Below are positions 41,938 to 50,906 of a stretch of DNA of 64,000 nucleotides, piece after piece. Positions within the stretch are counted from its first letter, which is position 1; every line of letters begins with the position of its first letter. The stretch is from RYN-230 sp963851025. GTDB lineage: Bacteria; Actinomycetota; Actinomycetes; Streptosporangiales; Streptosporangiaceae. Where the stretch lies: NCBI GenBank assembly GCA_963851025.1, contig CAWKOA010000013.1, positions 1 through 64,000 on the forward strand. The letters are read 5' to 3'. Under the pieces are notes generated by a model. The model searched no databases. It had not been told where the DNA came from and worked only from the letters and a program-made list of their open reading frames with translations. The position numbers were made by a program, and so were the translations under genes.

Positions 41938-43530
41938 TCAGTCGTAGTGGCGCAGACGGGGCCAGAGCTGGCCCCAGGGCCGGCGGGGGCCGGTGCAGAG
42001 GTAGACCTTGCCGCCGTCGTCCTGGGTGGGGATGCCGTACGGGTTGGTCACCGTGGCCACCACGCGGACGCTGGTGAAGTACTGGCGCAGGTAGGCGGCG
42101 GAGGTGGTGAAGCCGCCGGGGGTGACCGCGACGACCGTGGTGGCGTCCGGGTTGCCGGGGCCCCACCACCAGTCGGCGTTGTGCGCGCTGACGGCCGTCG
42201 GCAGGCCGTCGCCCCGGCCGAGCTCGTTGATCGCCGCGGCCTCGGTGTAGGTGCCGGTATAGAGGACCGCGCCGGCCCGCTGCGCCGGGGTGAGTGAGCG
42301 CCAGACGCCCGCGACGGTGCTCACCACCGGGGCGGCGTTGGTCTGCTCGCCGAGGGACGTGTTGGCCTTGTAGGTCCAGCTGGTGTCGCCGGGCGGCAGC
42401 AGTGGGAGCGTGAACAGGGTGGCCGCGGCGCCGGTGACTGCGGTGGCGGCCAGCAGGCGGCGCAGCCGGCCGGGCCGGGCCCGCAGCCAGCCGTCGAGGG
42501 CGACGGTCCCGGCGGCCAGCAGGTACACGTAGACGCCGCCCAGGTAGTAGATCTGCTTGCCGGTGGTGAGCGCGAAGACGACGAACAGCAGCGCCCAGGC
42601 GAAGCCCATCGGCCGCCACAGCGGTCGCTGCGACTTCCACAGGAACCGCAGCCCGGCGATCCACACCGGGACCGACGCCAGGGCCGTGACGCCGAGCTGC
42701 CCGGGGATCCAGGTGACAAGTCCGGCCAGGCCGCCGTTCTCGCCGTTCAGCGAGTGGGTCATCGCGATGGCCGCCCACTCGTGGGTCGCCTGCCACCAGA
42801 GGTCGGGGGCCTCCAGGGAGGCTGCGATGGCGGCGCCGCCGAGGAACCACCAGGAGAAGACCAGTCGCCGGCCGCCCCTGGTGGCCAGCGCGCAGATCGT
42901 GAGGGCGACGGCGAGGATCGCGACCTGGTGGTTGTCCTCGGCGCCGACGCCCGTGACGGCCCCAGCGGCCAGCCACCAGCGGGGATCCCCGGTCCGCCCG
43001 ATCCGGGCGGCGACCAGGCCCAGGCCGGCGGTGGCCGTGATCATGTAGGGCGTCGTGTTGGCGATGTGGCTGCTGCCAAGGACCACCGGCATGACGGCGG
43101 TGAGGGACGCGGTGAGCACCTGCGCCCGCCGGCCGCCGCCGAACTCCCGCGCGGTCAGCCCGCCGATCGTCACCGTGCCGGCGGCGGCCAGCGCCGCCCA
43201 CAGCCGCAGCCCGGGCAGCGACACGCCGAACAGGTGCAGCGTGACCCATGCCATCAGCGGCGCGAACACGGGCTGGTCGACGTAGCTGGCGGCCAGGTGC
43301 CGGGCGCAGTCCAGCATGTACAGCTCGTCGCCGTGGAAGCCGTACCGGCCCGACAGCGCCATGAGCACGGCGAACAGGACGGCGCCGGGGACGAGCGCCC
43401 ACCAGGTGAACGGGGCGAGGCTGACCGCCGGGGCGGGCGCCTGCGGGGCGGCGCCCGCGGCCGGGACGGCGGCGGGCTGCGCGGCGGTCCCGGCCGCGGC
43501 GAGGGGTGCGGTGCTGGCGTGTTCGGACAT
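41938..43530 (-). CDS. GT39-type membrane glycosyltransferase (PMT/ArnT-like)
   Basis: 530 residues from ATG 43530, with AAGGAA upstream. A Pro/Ala-rich cytoplasmic leader (1-40) precedes 10-12 membrane helices. The first loop carries the acidic motif GYHGDELYMLDCARH (here GFHGDELYML), the catalytic-Asp/Glu region of the ArnT/PMT superfamily; GVGAEDNHQVA and an exported C-terminal domain with two Cys follow. It would transfer a sugar from a polyprenyl phosphate outside the membrane. Divergent from a TetR gene with a shared palindrome, its probable repressor. Confidence 0.85.
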   Translation of the reverse strand: MSEHASTAPLAAAGTAAQPAAVPAAGAAPQAPAPAVSLAPFTWWALVPGAVLFAVLMALSGRYGFHGDELYMLDCARHLAASYVDQPVFAPLMAWVTLHLFGVSLPGLRLWAALAAAGTVTIGGLTAREFGGGRRAQVLTASLTAVMPVVLGSSHIANTTPYMITATAGLGLVAARIGRTGDPRWWLAAGAVTGVGAEDNHQVAILAVALTICALATRGGRRLVFSWWFLGGAAIAASLEAPDLWWQATHEWAAIAMTHSLNGENGGLAGLVTWIPGQLGVTALASVPVWIAGLRFLWKSQRPLWRPMGFAWALLFVVFALTTGKQIYYLGGVYVYLLAAGTVALDGWLRARPGRLRRLLAATAVTGAAATLFTLPLLPPGDTSWTYKANTSLGEQTNAAPVVSTVAGVWRSLTPAQRAGAVLYTGTYTEAAAINELGRGDGLPTAVSAHNADWWWGPGNPDATTVVAVTPGGFTTSAAYLRQYFTSVRVVATVTNPYGIPTQDDGGKVYLCTGPRRPWGQLWPRLRHYD

Positions 43531-43560
43531 CGGCAGGTTCCTTCGCATCGTCCGGCGCTT

Positions 43561-43583
43561 TGACTAACTGACTGAGTTAGTCA
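43561..43583. promoter_or_regulatory. TetR operator between GT39 and tetR genes
   Basis: TGACTAACT-GACTG-AGTTAGTCA, a perfect 9-bp inverted repeat with a 5-nt centre, 21 nt before the tetR start and 30 nt before the GT39 start. AT-rich within GC-rich DNA. The form is typical of a TetR binding site. Confidence 0.78.
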
Positions 43584-43604
43584 TTTTTACGGTAGTATCC
43601 GGGA

Positions 43605-44303
43605 GTGCGGGGACGCAAATCACCCAGGCCCCTGACCGAAATCGCCGACGCGGCGGTGGAGGTGTTCACCGCCAAGGGCTTCCGCCCGGCAGGCATCTCC
43701 GACATCGCGGCCGCGCTGGGCCTCAGCCATGGCGCGCTGTACACGTACGTGGACAGCAAGCAGGCCCTGCTGTACCTGGCGCTGGCGCGGGCCGTCCAGC
43801 CCGAGATAGTCGCGGGCCTGCCCGTCCCGGTGACCGCCCCGCCGCCGGAGCAGGTCGTCGCGATGCTCACCACCTGGGCGAGGGCCCAGAACCAGGAAGC
43901 CCTGCCGCAGGTCGGCGCGGGCGGCCCGGACACGTGGCAGGCCGAGCAGGAGCTCGGCGCCATCGTCGACGCCCTGTACGGCTTCGTCGAGCGCAACCGC
44001 CGTGCCATCCAGCTGATCGAGCAGTGCGCCGCCGACCTGCCCGAGCTGGCCCAGTGGTTCTTCGTGGGGCAGCGCCGCGCCCTGCTGGACCGGCTCACCG
44101 ATTACCTGCGCGGCCGGATCGCCGCGGGAAAGCTGCGCCCGGTGCCCGACGCGCCCGCCGCCGCGCGCTTCATCAACGAGACCATCGCCTGGTTCGCCAT
44201 GCATCGCCACGGGGACGCCGACTCGGAGATGCTCGACGACGACGCCTGCCGCGCGACGGTCCGGCACCTCATCCTGGCCGCCTTCCTCCCCGCCGCCGAG
44301 TAG
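43605..44303 (+). CDS. TetR-family repressor
   Basis: 232 residues from GTG 43605. HTH: IADAAVEVFTAKGFRPAGISDIAAALGLSHGALYTYVDSKQALLYLAL, core SHGALYTYVDSK. The C-terminal domain is all helical. The 23-bp palindrome immediately upstream suggests autoregulation together with control of the divergent GT39 gene. Confidence 0.92.
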   Translation: MRGRKSPRPLTEIADAAVEVFTAKGFRPAGISDIAAALGLSHGALYTYVDSKQALLYLALARAVQPEIVAGLPVPVTAPPPEQVVAMLTTWARAQNQEALPQVGAGGPDTWQAEQELGAIVDALYGFVERNRRAIQLIEQCAADLPELAQWFFVGQRRALLDRLTDYLRGRIAAGKLRPVPDAPAAARFINETIAWFAMHRHGDADSEMLDDDACRATVRHLILAAFLPAAE

Positions 44304-44323
44304 CCGAGCCGAGGTCTGCGACT

Positions 44324-44575
44324 TCACGAGAGAGTGCGGGGCTTGGTCCCCGGCCCGCACAAGATCTGGCTGGCGGGGGATGTGGTATCGCCGTGGTCGG
44401 GCCATTCCACCAGCGCGACCACTCCGCACTGACCGTCAATGGGCGTGGCGATGCTGACGGCCAGCACGATCGCGCCGTCTGGGTGGCCGAACGACGACCA
44501 CGACGACCACTGCTCGTACGGGTCTTCCGTCGCGGTGGTCTGCCACACGGCCCCGGCCGCGACTACGACAGCCAT
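44324..44575 (-). pseudogene. Second fragment resembling a tectonin/PLL-like lectin
   Basis: Minus-strand reading GAVWQTTATEDPYEQWSSWSSFG, shown here by its hallmark EQWSSWSSFGHPDG, then AIVLAVSIATPIDGQ. This is the blade pattern of tectonin/PLL-type beta-propellers. There is no signal peptide and only about one blade. With the fragment at 41290-41421 on the same strand it may derive from one former gene. The rest of the 44304-44691 spacer holds nothing else I can support. Confidence 0.35.
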
Positions 44576-44691
44576 AATCTGCCCATTCCTGAGCAGCGCA
44601 GTAGCCACGGGCCCCTGAATCGGGTGTCCGCCCGGCTGGCCGAGTGATAACCGGAGTTACGCTGTTTTCTCCAGCAATCACGGAGTGGCGC

Positions 44692-44976
44692 GTGCAGCTC
44701 ACGCTCCCCGTGCAGCCCGGGGAGCGCAAGCATCCCGTCATCTCGATGTCTGTCAGCCCGCCGGATCGCACGGCCCCGGGCCGCAGCCTCACCCCGGTGA
44801 TGGCACGGCTCGACCCCAGCGACGTTGAGGTCCTCGACGCCCTGATCACCGCCGGCATCGTCCCCAACCGCGCCGAAGGCGTCCGCTGGGCACTGACCCG
44901 CATCCGCGAGCGCCCCGCCTATCCCCAGCTCCGAGAGCACATCGACAAGATCGACGAGCTGAAGGCCCAGCTCTGA
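44692..44976 (+). CDS. Ribbon-helix-helix-like small DNA-binding protein
   Basis: 94 residues from GTG 44692 (ACGGAG upstream; an in-frame start at 44644 also exists). The C-terminal half reads MARLDPSDVEVLDALITAG and NRAEGVRWALTRIRERPAY, the pattern of actinobacterial RHH/CopG-like proteins: a beta-strand followed by two helices. The N-terminal 35 residues are linker-like. It could be an orphan antitoxin-type regulator; no toxin gene is adjacent. Confidence 0.65.
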   Translation: MQLTLPVQPGERKHPVISMSVSPPDRTAPGRSLTPVMARLDPSDVEVLDALITAGIVPNRAEGVRWALTRIRERPAYPQLREHIDKIDELKAQL

Positions 44977-45065
44977 GGAAATTCAGTCCCGCCCACCTGG
45001 GGACCCGGCCCACGAAACAGGCCCGGCGCAAGAGGCACTCCGGCCCCTTGTGATCGGATAGCAGC

Positions 45066-45965
45066 ATGGCGGACAACCCCATGAAGGTCCGGATCGGCGT
45101 CTCCCTCGGCCAGGCCGGTGTCCCGGATCAGTTCGGCGCGGCGGTGGACGCGCTGGAGGCGGCCGGGGTGGATTCCCTGTGGCTGCCGGAGATGGTCTAC
45201 GGATCACTGGTGGACCCGTTCATCGGCATGGCGCACGCGCTGGCCCGGACGTCGCAGCTGAAGGTGGGCACCGGGGTGGCGGTGCTGCCCGGACGGCACC
45301 CGGTGCTGGTGGCCAAGCAGCTCGCGACCCTGGCCGGCCTGGCCCCGCGGCGGGTCCTGCCGGTGTTCGGCCTGAAACCGGCCCGCCCGGCGGAACTGGC
45401 CGCGTTCCCGGTCCCGCCCGGCCGCCGGGCGGCGGTCTTCGACGAGTCCCTGACGCTGATCCGGCGGCTGCTCAGCCAGGAGACCGTGTCGTTTCACGGC
45501 GAGTTCTTCTCCGTCGAGTCCGCCAGCGCCGGGCCGCCGCCGGCCCGGCCGCTGGACATCTGGCTCGGCGGCAGCGCCCCCGGTGCGCTGCGGCGCGTCG
45601 GGCGGCTGGGTGACGGGTGGCTGGCCAGCTTCCTGACCCCGGCCGAGGCGGGCGCGGGCCGGGCGGCGATCGAGGCGGCCGCCGCCGAGGCCGGCCGCGA
45701 GATCGAGCCGGACCACTACGGGATCAGCCTGGCCGTGACGGACAAGGCCTCCCGGCCCGCGCTGCTCGACGTGGTGCGGCGCCGCCGCCCGGACGCCGAT
45801 CCGGAGCAGCTGGTCGCGGCGGGCTGGGCGGGGGCCCGCGCCCTGATCGGGGACTACGTGGCGGCCGGGCTGACCAAGTTCGTCATCCGGCCCAGCTGGA
45901 GCCCGGTCGACCCGGACGAGTTCACCGCGGACTTCGTCCGCGAGATGGTGCCGCTGCAGACCTGA
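45066..45965 (+). CDS. Luciferase-like F420-dependent oxidoreductase
   Basis: 299 residues, TIM-barrel luciferase-like enzyme of an actinobacterial F420 subgroup. It has VRIGVSLGQAGVPDQF, LKVGTGVAVLPGRHPVLVAKQLATL, and RPLDIWLGGSAPGALRRVGRLGDGWL. It is distinct from the oxidoreductase at 15258-16169. Substrate unknown. Its TGA abuts the TCA of the convergent DUF3048 gene in one TGATCA hexamer (45963-45968), so there is no intergenic base. Confidence 0.87.
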   Translation: MADNPMKVRIGVSLGQAGVPDQFGAAVDALEAAGVDSLWLPEMVYGSLVDPFIGMAHALARTSQLKVGTGVAVLPGRHPVLVAKQLATLAGLAPRRVLPVFGLKPARPAELAAFPVPPGRRAAVFDESLTLIRRLLSQETVSFHGEFFSVESASAGPPPARPLDIWLGGSAPGALRRVGRLGDGWLASFLTPAEAGAGRAAIEAAAAEAGREIEPDHYGISLAVTDKASRPALLDVVRRRRPDADPEQLVAAGWAGARALIGDYVAAGLTKFVIRPSWSPVDPDEFTADFVREMVPLQT

Positions 45966-46958
45966 TCAGCCGGAGGCGAGCACGACCCAGACCGGCCCGC
46001 GGGCGAACGTCATCCGCGTCCCGGAGCTGGCCGTGAACGTGGTGCCGTCCGAGCCGTGCGGACGCGACCAGTGCGCCTGCCACGACTTCCCGTCGCGGAG
46101 CACCACGGCCCGGCCGGACCCGGTGCTGTACGCGTACGGAGCCGGGCCGCCCCATTCGCGGAAGCGGGACGAGCCGACCCGGGTGTACTGGATCACGACG
46201 GTGGCCGCGCCCAGCTGGCCCGCATCCGTGGTCATGGCCCGCGCCCCGTCCATCCAGACCAGCCACCGGCCTTTCCCCGGCGACCAGCGGAACGTGAACG
46301 ACGCGGCCGGGTAGGACACCGACTGCGACGCGGTGGCCGTGCCGCCGGCCGGCGCCGGGCCGAACCGGAAGCCGATGTCGTGGGCACGGCTCGCCCCATG
46401 CGCCTCGGCGAGCAGCTGGCTGGTGCGCGCGTACAGGTTGTACGGGGCGGCCCGCTGGCTGTCCCGGTAGTAGCCGCCGGCCCGCCCGGCGTAGAGGTCG
46501 ACGATGCGGGCCCGCTCCACCACGGGCAGCAGCTGGGGCTGGGCTCCCGAGTACGCGAACGCGGGCCGCCCGAACTGGCGGAGCAGCTGCAGGTCGTCGT
46601 CGCGCGCGCTGCGCACCGGGCCGATGACCGGCGGGAAGCGCGAGGAGAACACGGCACAGAACCGGCTCAGGCCGCCTTCGACCGGCAGCACGTAGACGAT
46701 GTCGGCCCGGCTGAGCCCGGTCTGCGGCCGGGCGTTCACGATGTTGTCGATCTTCACGGCCAGCACCGGCCCGAGCGACGTCACCGGCTCCCCGGTGAAC
46801 GGGGAGACGAGCTGCTGCCCGGCCGGCCCGCTGGGCTGGGCCGCCGGGCTGACCGGCACCGGCTTGGTCCGGAACGCGAACAGGCCTGCCACGATCAGGG
46901 CGCAGCCTGCGACCGCGCCCAGCACCGCGATGATGATCGTGCGCCGATGCTGCCTCAC
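45966..46958 (-). CDS. DUF3048-domain exported or membrane-anchored protein
   Basis: 330 residues. N-terminal membrane anchor or signal (IIIAVLGAVAGCALIVAGLFAF, about 8-29); a Cys within it could also be a lipobox-like site but lacks the usual context. The two DUF3048 halves follow: SPFTGEPVTSLGPVLAVKIDNI, ARPQTGLSRADIVYVLPVEGGLSRF, PVIGPVRSARDDDL, and the C-terminal FRWSPGKGRWLVWMDG region. YerB-like proteins of this type sit on the outer face of the membrane. Function unknown. Confidence 0.85.
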   Translation of the reverse strand: MRQHRRTIIIAVLGAVAGCALIVAGLFAFRTKPVPVSPAAQPSGPAGQQLVSPFTGEPVTSLGPVLAVKIDNIVNARPQTGLSRADIVYVLPVEGGLSRFCAVFSSRFPPVIGPVRSARDDDLQLLRQFGRPAFAYSGAQPQLLPVVERARIVDLYAGRAGGYYRDSQRAAPYNLYARTSQLLAEAHGASRAHDIGFRFGPAPAGGTATASQSVSYPAASFTFRWSPGKGRWLVWMDGARAMTTDAGQLGAATVVIQYTRVGSSRFREWGGPAPYAYSTGSGRAVVLRDGKSWQAHWSRPHGSDGTTFTASSGTRMTFARGPVWVVLASG

Positions 46959-47108
46959 GACGCCACCCCTGATCTACGGAGCAGATGACGGGACCGGCGG
47001 GTTCGCCGGCGGCGGCACCCTTCACCATCATTCTGCCCGGGCGCAGCCGGCCGAAGCGGGGCCGAACGTCCCGGCGCGGCCGCCGATGGTCCGGCCGGCC
47101 CCCCGGGG

Positions 47109-48590
47109 TCAGTACCCGGCGGGCCAGGAGTGCACGGGCTCGTTGGTGTGCATGTGCTCGATGTAGCGCTGGGTCATCCGGCGCAGGGCCGCACCGCGGT
47201 CCAGCCGCCCCCGGTGCTCCAGCAGGTGCACGGTCTCCGCCTGCCAGGTGGCGCCGGTCCGGCCGGCCAGGCAGCGCTGCTCGATGATGCCCAGGCAGCG
47301 GTCGGCGTGCCGGGGTTCCACGCCCCACCGGGCCAGCCCCTCGCGGGCCAGCGGCAGCAGCCGCCGCAGCGTGAGCTCGGTGGCGGGTACCACGCCCAGG
47401 CCCGGCCAGTACAGGGAGGCGTCGATGCCGTGCCGGGCCGCCTCGGTGAGGTTCTCCCCGGCGGCCGCGAACGACATCTGGGTCCAGATCGGCCGTTCCG
47501 CGTCGGCCAGCGCGCGGACCAGCCCGTAGTAGAACGCGGCGTTGGCGGTGATGTCCGCGGCGGTCGGGCCGGCGGGCAGCACCCGGTTCTCCACCCGCAG
47601 GTGCGGCCGCCCATCGGTGACCGCGTACACCGGCCGGTTCCAGCGGTACACCGTGCCGTTGTGCAGGGTCAGCTCGGCCAGTTCCGGCACGGCCCCCCGC
47701 TCCAGCTCGGCCAGCGGCTCCTCGTCCGCGCACAGCGGGAGCAGCGCCGGGAAGTAGCGGATGTTCTCCTCGAACAGGTCGAACACCGAGGTGATCCACC
47801 GCTCACCGAACCAGACCCGGGGCCGCACCCCCTGCACCTGGAGCTCTTCCGGCCGGGTGTCGGTGGCCTGCTGGAACAGGGTGATCCTGGTCTCCCGCCA
47901 CAGCTCCCGGCCGAACAGGTACGGCGAGTTGGCGGCCAGCGCGACCTGCACGCCCGCGATGGCCTGGGCCGCGTTCCAGTAGCTGCCGAACGCCTCGGGG
48001 CTGACCTGGAGGTGACACTGCACGCTGGTGCAGGCCGCCTCGGCCATGATGTTGTCCACGTGGGTCAGCAGGTGTTCCGGGCCCTCGATGGAGATCCGCG
48101 CGTCTTCCCCGCGCGCCGCGCAGATCTGCTCGTTCAGCAGCCAGAACCGCGGGTTCTCAGACATGGCGTCCTCGCCCACGTCGGCCTGCTGGAGGCTGGG
48201 CAGGATGCCGACCATGGCGAGCCGGCTGCCCACGTCCCTGGCCCGCTGGTCGGCGTGCTTAAGGCTGGCCAGCAGCTGGGCCTCCAGCTGGTCCAGGGCG
48301 TCGCCGCACAGCGGCCGGGGCGGGATGTTGACCTCGATATTGAAGCGGCCCAGCTCCGGGGCCCAGGACGGGTCCCCGATCGCGTCCAGCACGTCCGGGC
48401 TGCGCATCGACGCGGTGCCCGAATCGTCAACCAGGTTGACCTCGACTTCGAGACCCACCTGGCGGGTGGAGGTCTCGAACCAGGAATCGCGCAGCATCCG
48501 CGCGAGCACGTCCAGGCACTGGCGCACTTTTTCCCGGTAGCGGCGGCGGTCCTGCTGGCTAACCGTGATCGCTGGAACGTCCCTGCCCAT
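47109..48590 (-). CDS. Glutamate-cysteine ligase family (GCS2-like) enzyme
   Basis: 493 residues from ATG 48590, preceded by GGAGGGG. GCS2-like features: VGLEVEVNLVDDSGTA, GRFNIEVNIPPRPL (metal/glutamate site), CTSVQCHLQVSPEAFGSYWNAAQAIAG, and a C-terminal helical part ending NEPVHSWP. These ATP-grasp-unrelated ligases join a glutamate gamma-carboxyl to an amine or thiol. Actinomycetes lack glutathione, so the product may be another gamma-glutamyl compound. The 112 bp up to the next gene show no element. Confidence 0.82.
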   Translation of the reverse strand: MGRDVPAITVSQQDRRRYREKVRQCLDVLARMLRDSWFETSTRQVGLEVEVNLVDDSGTASMRSPDVLDAIGDPSWAPELGRFNIEVNIPPRPLCGDALDQLEAQLLASLKHADQRARDVGSRLAMVGILPSLQQADVGEDAMSENPRFWLLNEQICAARGEDARISIEGPEHLLTHVDNIMAEAACTSVQCHLQVSPEAFGSYWNAAQAIAGVQVALAANSPYLFGRELWRETRITLFQQATDTRPEELQVQGVRPRVWFGERWITSVFDLFEENIRYFPALLPLCADEEPLAELERGAVPELAELTLHNGTVYRWNRPVYAVTDGRPHLRVENRVLPAGPTAADITANAAFYYGLVRALADAERPIWTQMSFAAAGENLTEAARHGIDASLYWPGLGVVPATELTLRRLLPLAREGLARWGVEPRHADRCLGIIEQRCLAGRTGATWQAETVHLLEHRGRLDRGAALRRMTQRYIEHMHTNEPVHSWPAGY

Positions 48591-48703
48591 CGGCCCCTCC
48601 GCGCGCGACCATGGAGATGGCCTCCTGCCCACCCTGACACGTGAAACGTCGTCTGACCAGACACGATGCGGCGCACAAAGGTTCAGAAGGGGCAAATGCC
48701 GGC

Positions 48704-49687
48704 TCAGCTGATCGGGTTGGCCGGGGACTGTCCCCCGACCAGGACGCGCTGGACGTTCGCCCATGCCTCGGTGTAGAGGCGGCGCGCCGCCTCGTAGGCC
48801 ACGCCCGCGATGTGCGGTGTGTACAGCACCCGGTCCGCGGCCGCCGCAGACAGGGTGAGCAGCGGCGACTGCGGCGGGGGCGGCTCCTGCGCGTAGACGT
48901 CCAGGACCGCGCCGCCCAGGTGGCCGTCCTCCAGCGCGGCGGCCAGCGCGGCCTCGTCCACCACCCCGCCCCGCGACGCGTTGACCAGGATGGCGCCGGG
49001 CCGCATCCGGCTCAGCTCGGCCGGGCCGATCAGGCCCCGGGTGCCGGCCACCAGCGGCACGTGCAGCGTGACCACGTCGCTGCCGGACAGCAGGTCGCCC
49101 AGGTCCAGCCGGCCCACGCCGAGCGCATCGGCCGCGGCCGGGTCGCGCGGGGCCGGGTCGCTGTAGCGGACCTGCGCGCCGGCCGCCTGGAACAGGCGCG
49201 CCACGGCCAGCCCGATCTGGCCCAGCCCGACCACGCCCACGGTGGCGGAGTGCAGGCTGCGCACCGCGGCCGGGGTCAGCCGCCCGCGTACCTCCCGGTA
49301 CCGGCCGGCCCGGATCTCCCGGTCCGCGAGGGCCAGGCCGCGCAGCACGCTGCCCGTGGCCAGCAGGACGTACTCGGCCACCTCGCGGGCGTTGGCCGCA
49401 GGCACGTTGGCCACCACCACGCCGGGCCGGCCGGTGAACGCGGCGGCGGCCCGGTCCACCCCGGCCCCGGTGAACTGGACCAGCTCGACGCGGCCCGCCC
49501 GGTCGGCCCAGGCCCGGTCCAGGGCCGGGCCCACGGACGCCAGCACCACCGCCCGGGCGGTGGCCAGGTCCTCATCCGGCACCGCGTCCGGCCCGGTGGC
49601 GAACCGGATGGCCAGGTCCGCCGGCGGCTGCACGCCGACCTCGTGGAAGTCAGCTTCGGGGCGCAGGCACAGCACGTCGGCACTCAC
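48704..49687 (-). CDS. D-2-hydroxyacid dehydrogenase
   Basis: 327 residues from GTG 49687. NAD loop GVVGLGQIGLAVARLFQAAG, catalytic Arg in ILVNASRGGVVDEAAL, Glu in VYAQEPPPP, and His in YTPHIAGVAYEA are all present, so an active reductase or dehydrogenase of 2-keto/2-hydroxy acids is expected. It is last of seven genes chained by 4-nt overlaps. In this pathway it would oxidise or reduce a hydroxy-acid intermediate. Confidence 0.9.
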   Translation of the reverse strand: MSADVLCLRPEADFHEVGVQPPADLAIRFATGPDAVPDEDLATARAVVLASVGPALDRAWADRAGRVELVQFTGAGVDRAAAAFTGRPGVVVANVPAANAREVAEYVLLATGSVLRGLALADREIRAGRYREVRGRLTPAAVRSLHSATVGVVGLGQIGLAVARLFQAAGAQVRYSDPAPRDPAAADALGVGRLDLGDLLSGSDVVTLHVPLVAGTRGLIGPAELSRMRPGAILVNASRGGVVDEAALAAALEDGHLGGAVLDVYAQEPPPPQSPLLTLSAAAADRVLYTPHIAGVAYEAARRLYTEAWANVQRVLVGGQSPANPIS

Positions 49688-50097
49688 GGCATCTCCCGGG
49701 AAGTTCGCGTCTGCCCGTCCGGCTGGCTGGCCAGCTCGCTGGTCACCGCGGCCAGCTCCGGGACCGGGAAGAAGCACAGGCTGACCAGGTCACCGGGGCC
49801 GGTGTTGCGGGTCTGGTGCGGTTCCCCGGGCGAGACGACGATCACGTCACCCGGTCCCACCGGCCAGGTCCGGGACGGCGTGGTGAACTCGCCTGCCCCG
49901 GAGACGATCACGATGATCTCCGGGCACCCGTCGTGCCGGTGCGGCCCGCGGCCCGGCCCGGCGCCGTCCTCGGGCGGGATGCTCACCCGCCGGAGCGTCA
50001 CGCCGTAGCCGCCCTCGGCCCCGGAGACCAGCTCCACCGCGGACCGCCCGGGCAGCTCCAGGGACCGGCCCTGGCCGGCCGCGATCACCGCGGTCAC
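49684..50097 (-). CDS. Small cupin-domain protein
   Basis: 137 residues from GTG 50097. Single cupin: GRGPHRHDGCPEIIVIVSG (cupin motif 1, His/His/Glu) and DVIVVSPGEPHQTRNTG (motif 2 with the last His). Metal-binding residues are intact, so it could be an isomerase, epimerase, dioxygenase or ligand sensor. Overlaps both neighbours by 4 nt. Confidence 0.87.
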   Translation of the reverse strand: MTAVIAAGQGRSLELPGRSAVELVSGAEGGYGVTLRRVSIPPEDGAGPGRGPHRHDGCPEIIVIVSGAGEFTTPSRTWPVGPGDVIVVSPGEPHQTRNTGPGDLVSLCFFPVPELAAVTSELASQPDGQTRTSREMP

Positions 50098-50906
50098 GAG
50101 GCACCTCCCGGCTGGCCCCCCGGTTGCACGGTGGCGAGCGCCTGGAGCACACCTTCCAGGCGCGCCGCGATCTCCGCCCCGATTTCCGCAACGAAGACCT
50201 TCGCCTCGTCCTCGGTTGCGCCGGCCGGATCGCCGTACCAGCCGGTGAGGGACATGGTCCGGACGTCGGTGAGCACCGGCTGGAAGGAGCGGTCCCGGCG
50301 CAGCTGGTCGGCCAGCTCGCCGCGCTGCCGGTCGCCGCTGCCCCCGGCCCGGTCCAGGTGGACCAGGTCGGGCCGGCAGCACAGCACCGACCAGGTCTCG
50401 ATCTTCCCGCCGTGGGTGAGGCCCCCGGCCTGCGGCCCGAAGCGTTCCTCGGCCACGTAGCAGGCCTGCACCACGACCACGGCCAGGCCGATCTCCCGGT
50501 GCAGCTGCTCGGCTGCCAGGGCCAGCACCGGGATGTTGCCCTCGTGCCAGTTCAGGATCACGAACTCCCGGGCGCCGTGCGTGGCCAGCGACGTGCCTAT
50601 GTCTTCCACCACGGCCTGGAGCGTGCCCGGCCGCAACGACACGGTGCCCGGGTACGGCATGTGCATGGGCGTCACGCCCAGCGGGCACAGCGGCAGCACC
50701 AGCGCATCCAGATGCCCGGCCACCTCGACCGCGATCGCCGTGGCGGCGAAGAAGTCGGTCCCGGTGGGCAGGTGCGGGCCGTGCTGCTCGACGCTGCCCA
50801 TGGGCAGGATCACCCGGGGGCTGCGGGCCAGCGCGGCGGCGATCTCCGGGTCGGTCAGCTCGTCGAACCGCCGGCCAGGCGGCGGGGCGGGCAGCGGTGA
50901 CGTCAA
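50094..50906 (-). CDS. Creatininase-family amidohydrolase
   Basis: 270 residues from TTG 50906, which follows GAGGAGG and overlaps the upstream stop by 4 nt. Creatininase-fold metal motifs: MGSVEQHGPHLPTGTD (Glu, His, Asp) and the His in FVILNWHEGNIP. The usual NGHGGN or NGHYEN is NWHEGN here. HGGKIETWS gives the later Glu. Family enzymes open cyclic amides (creatinine, FAPy, mycofactocin leader peptide). A lactam or amide of a sugar-like acid is plausible as substrate. Confidence 0.87.
   Translation of the reverse strand: MTSPLPAPPPGRRFDELTDPEIAAALARSPRVILPMGSVEQHGPHLPTGTDFFAATAIAVEVAGHLDALVLPLCPLGVTPMHMPYPGTVSLRPGTLQAVVEDIGTSLATHGAREFVILNWHEGNIPVLALAAEQLHREIGLAVVVVQACYVAEERFGPQAGGLTHGGKIETWSVLCCRPDLVHLDRAGGSGDRQRGELADQLRRDRSFQPVLTDVRTMSLTGWYGDPAGATEDEAKVFVAEIGAEIAARLEGVLQALATVQPGGQPGGAS

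Noticed and set aside
45922..47799. 625-residue minus-strand frame
   Set aside because: Lies out of frame across the DUF3048 and GCS2-like genes, both of which have strong family motifs in other frames.
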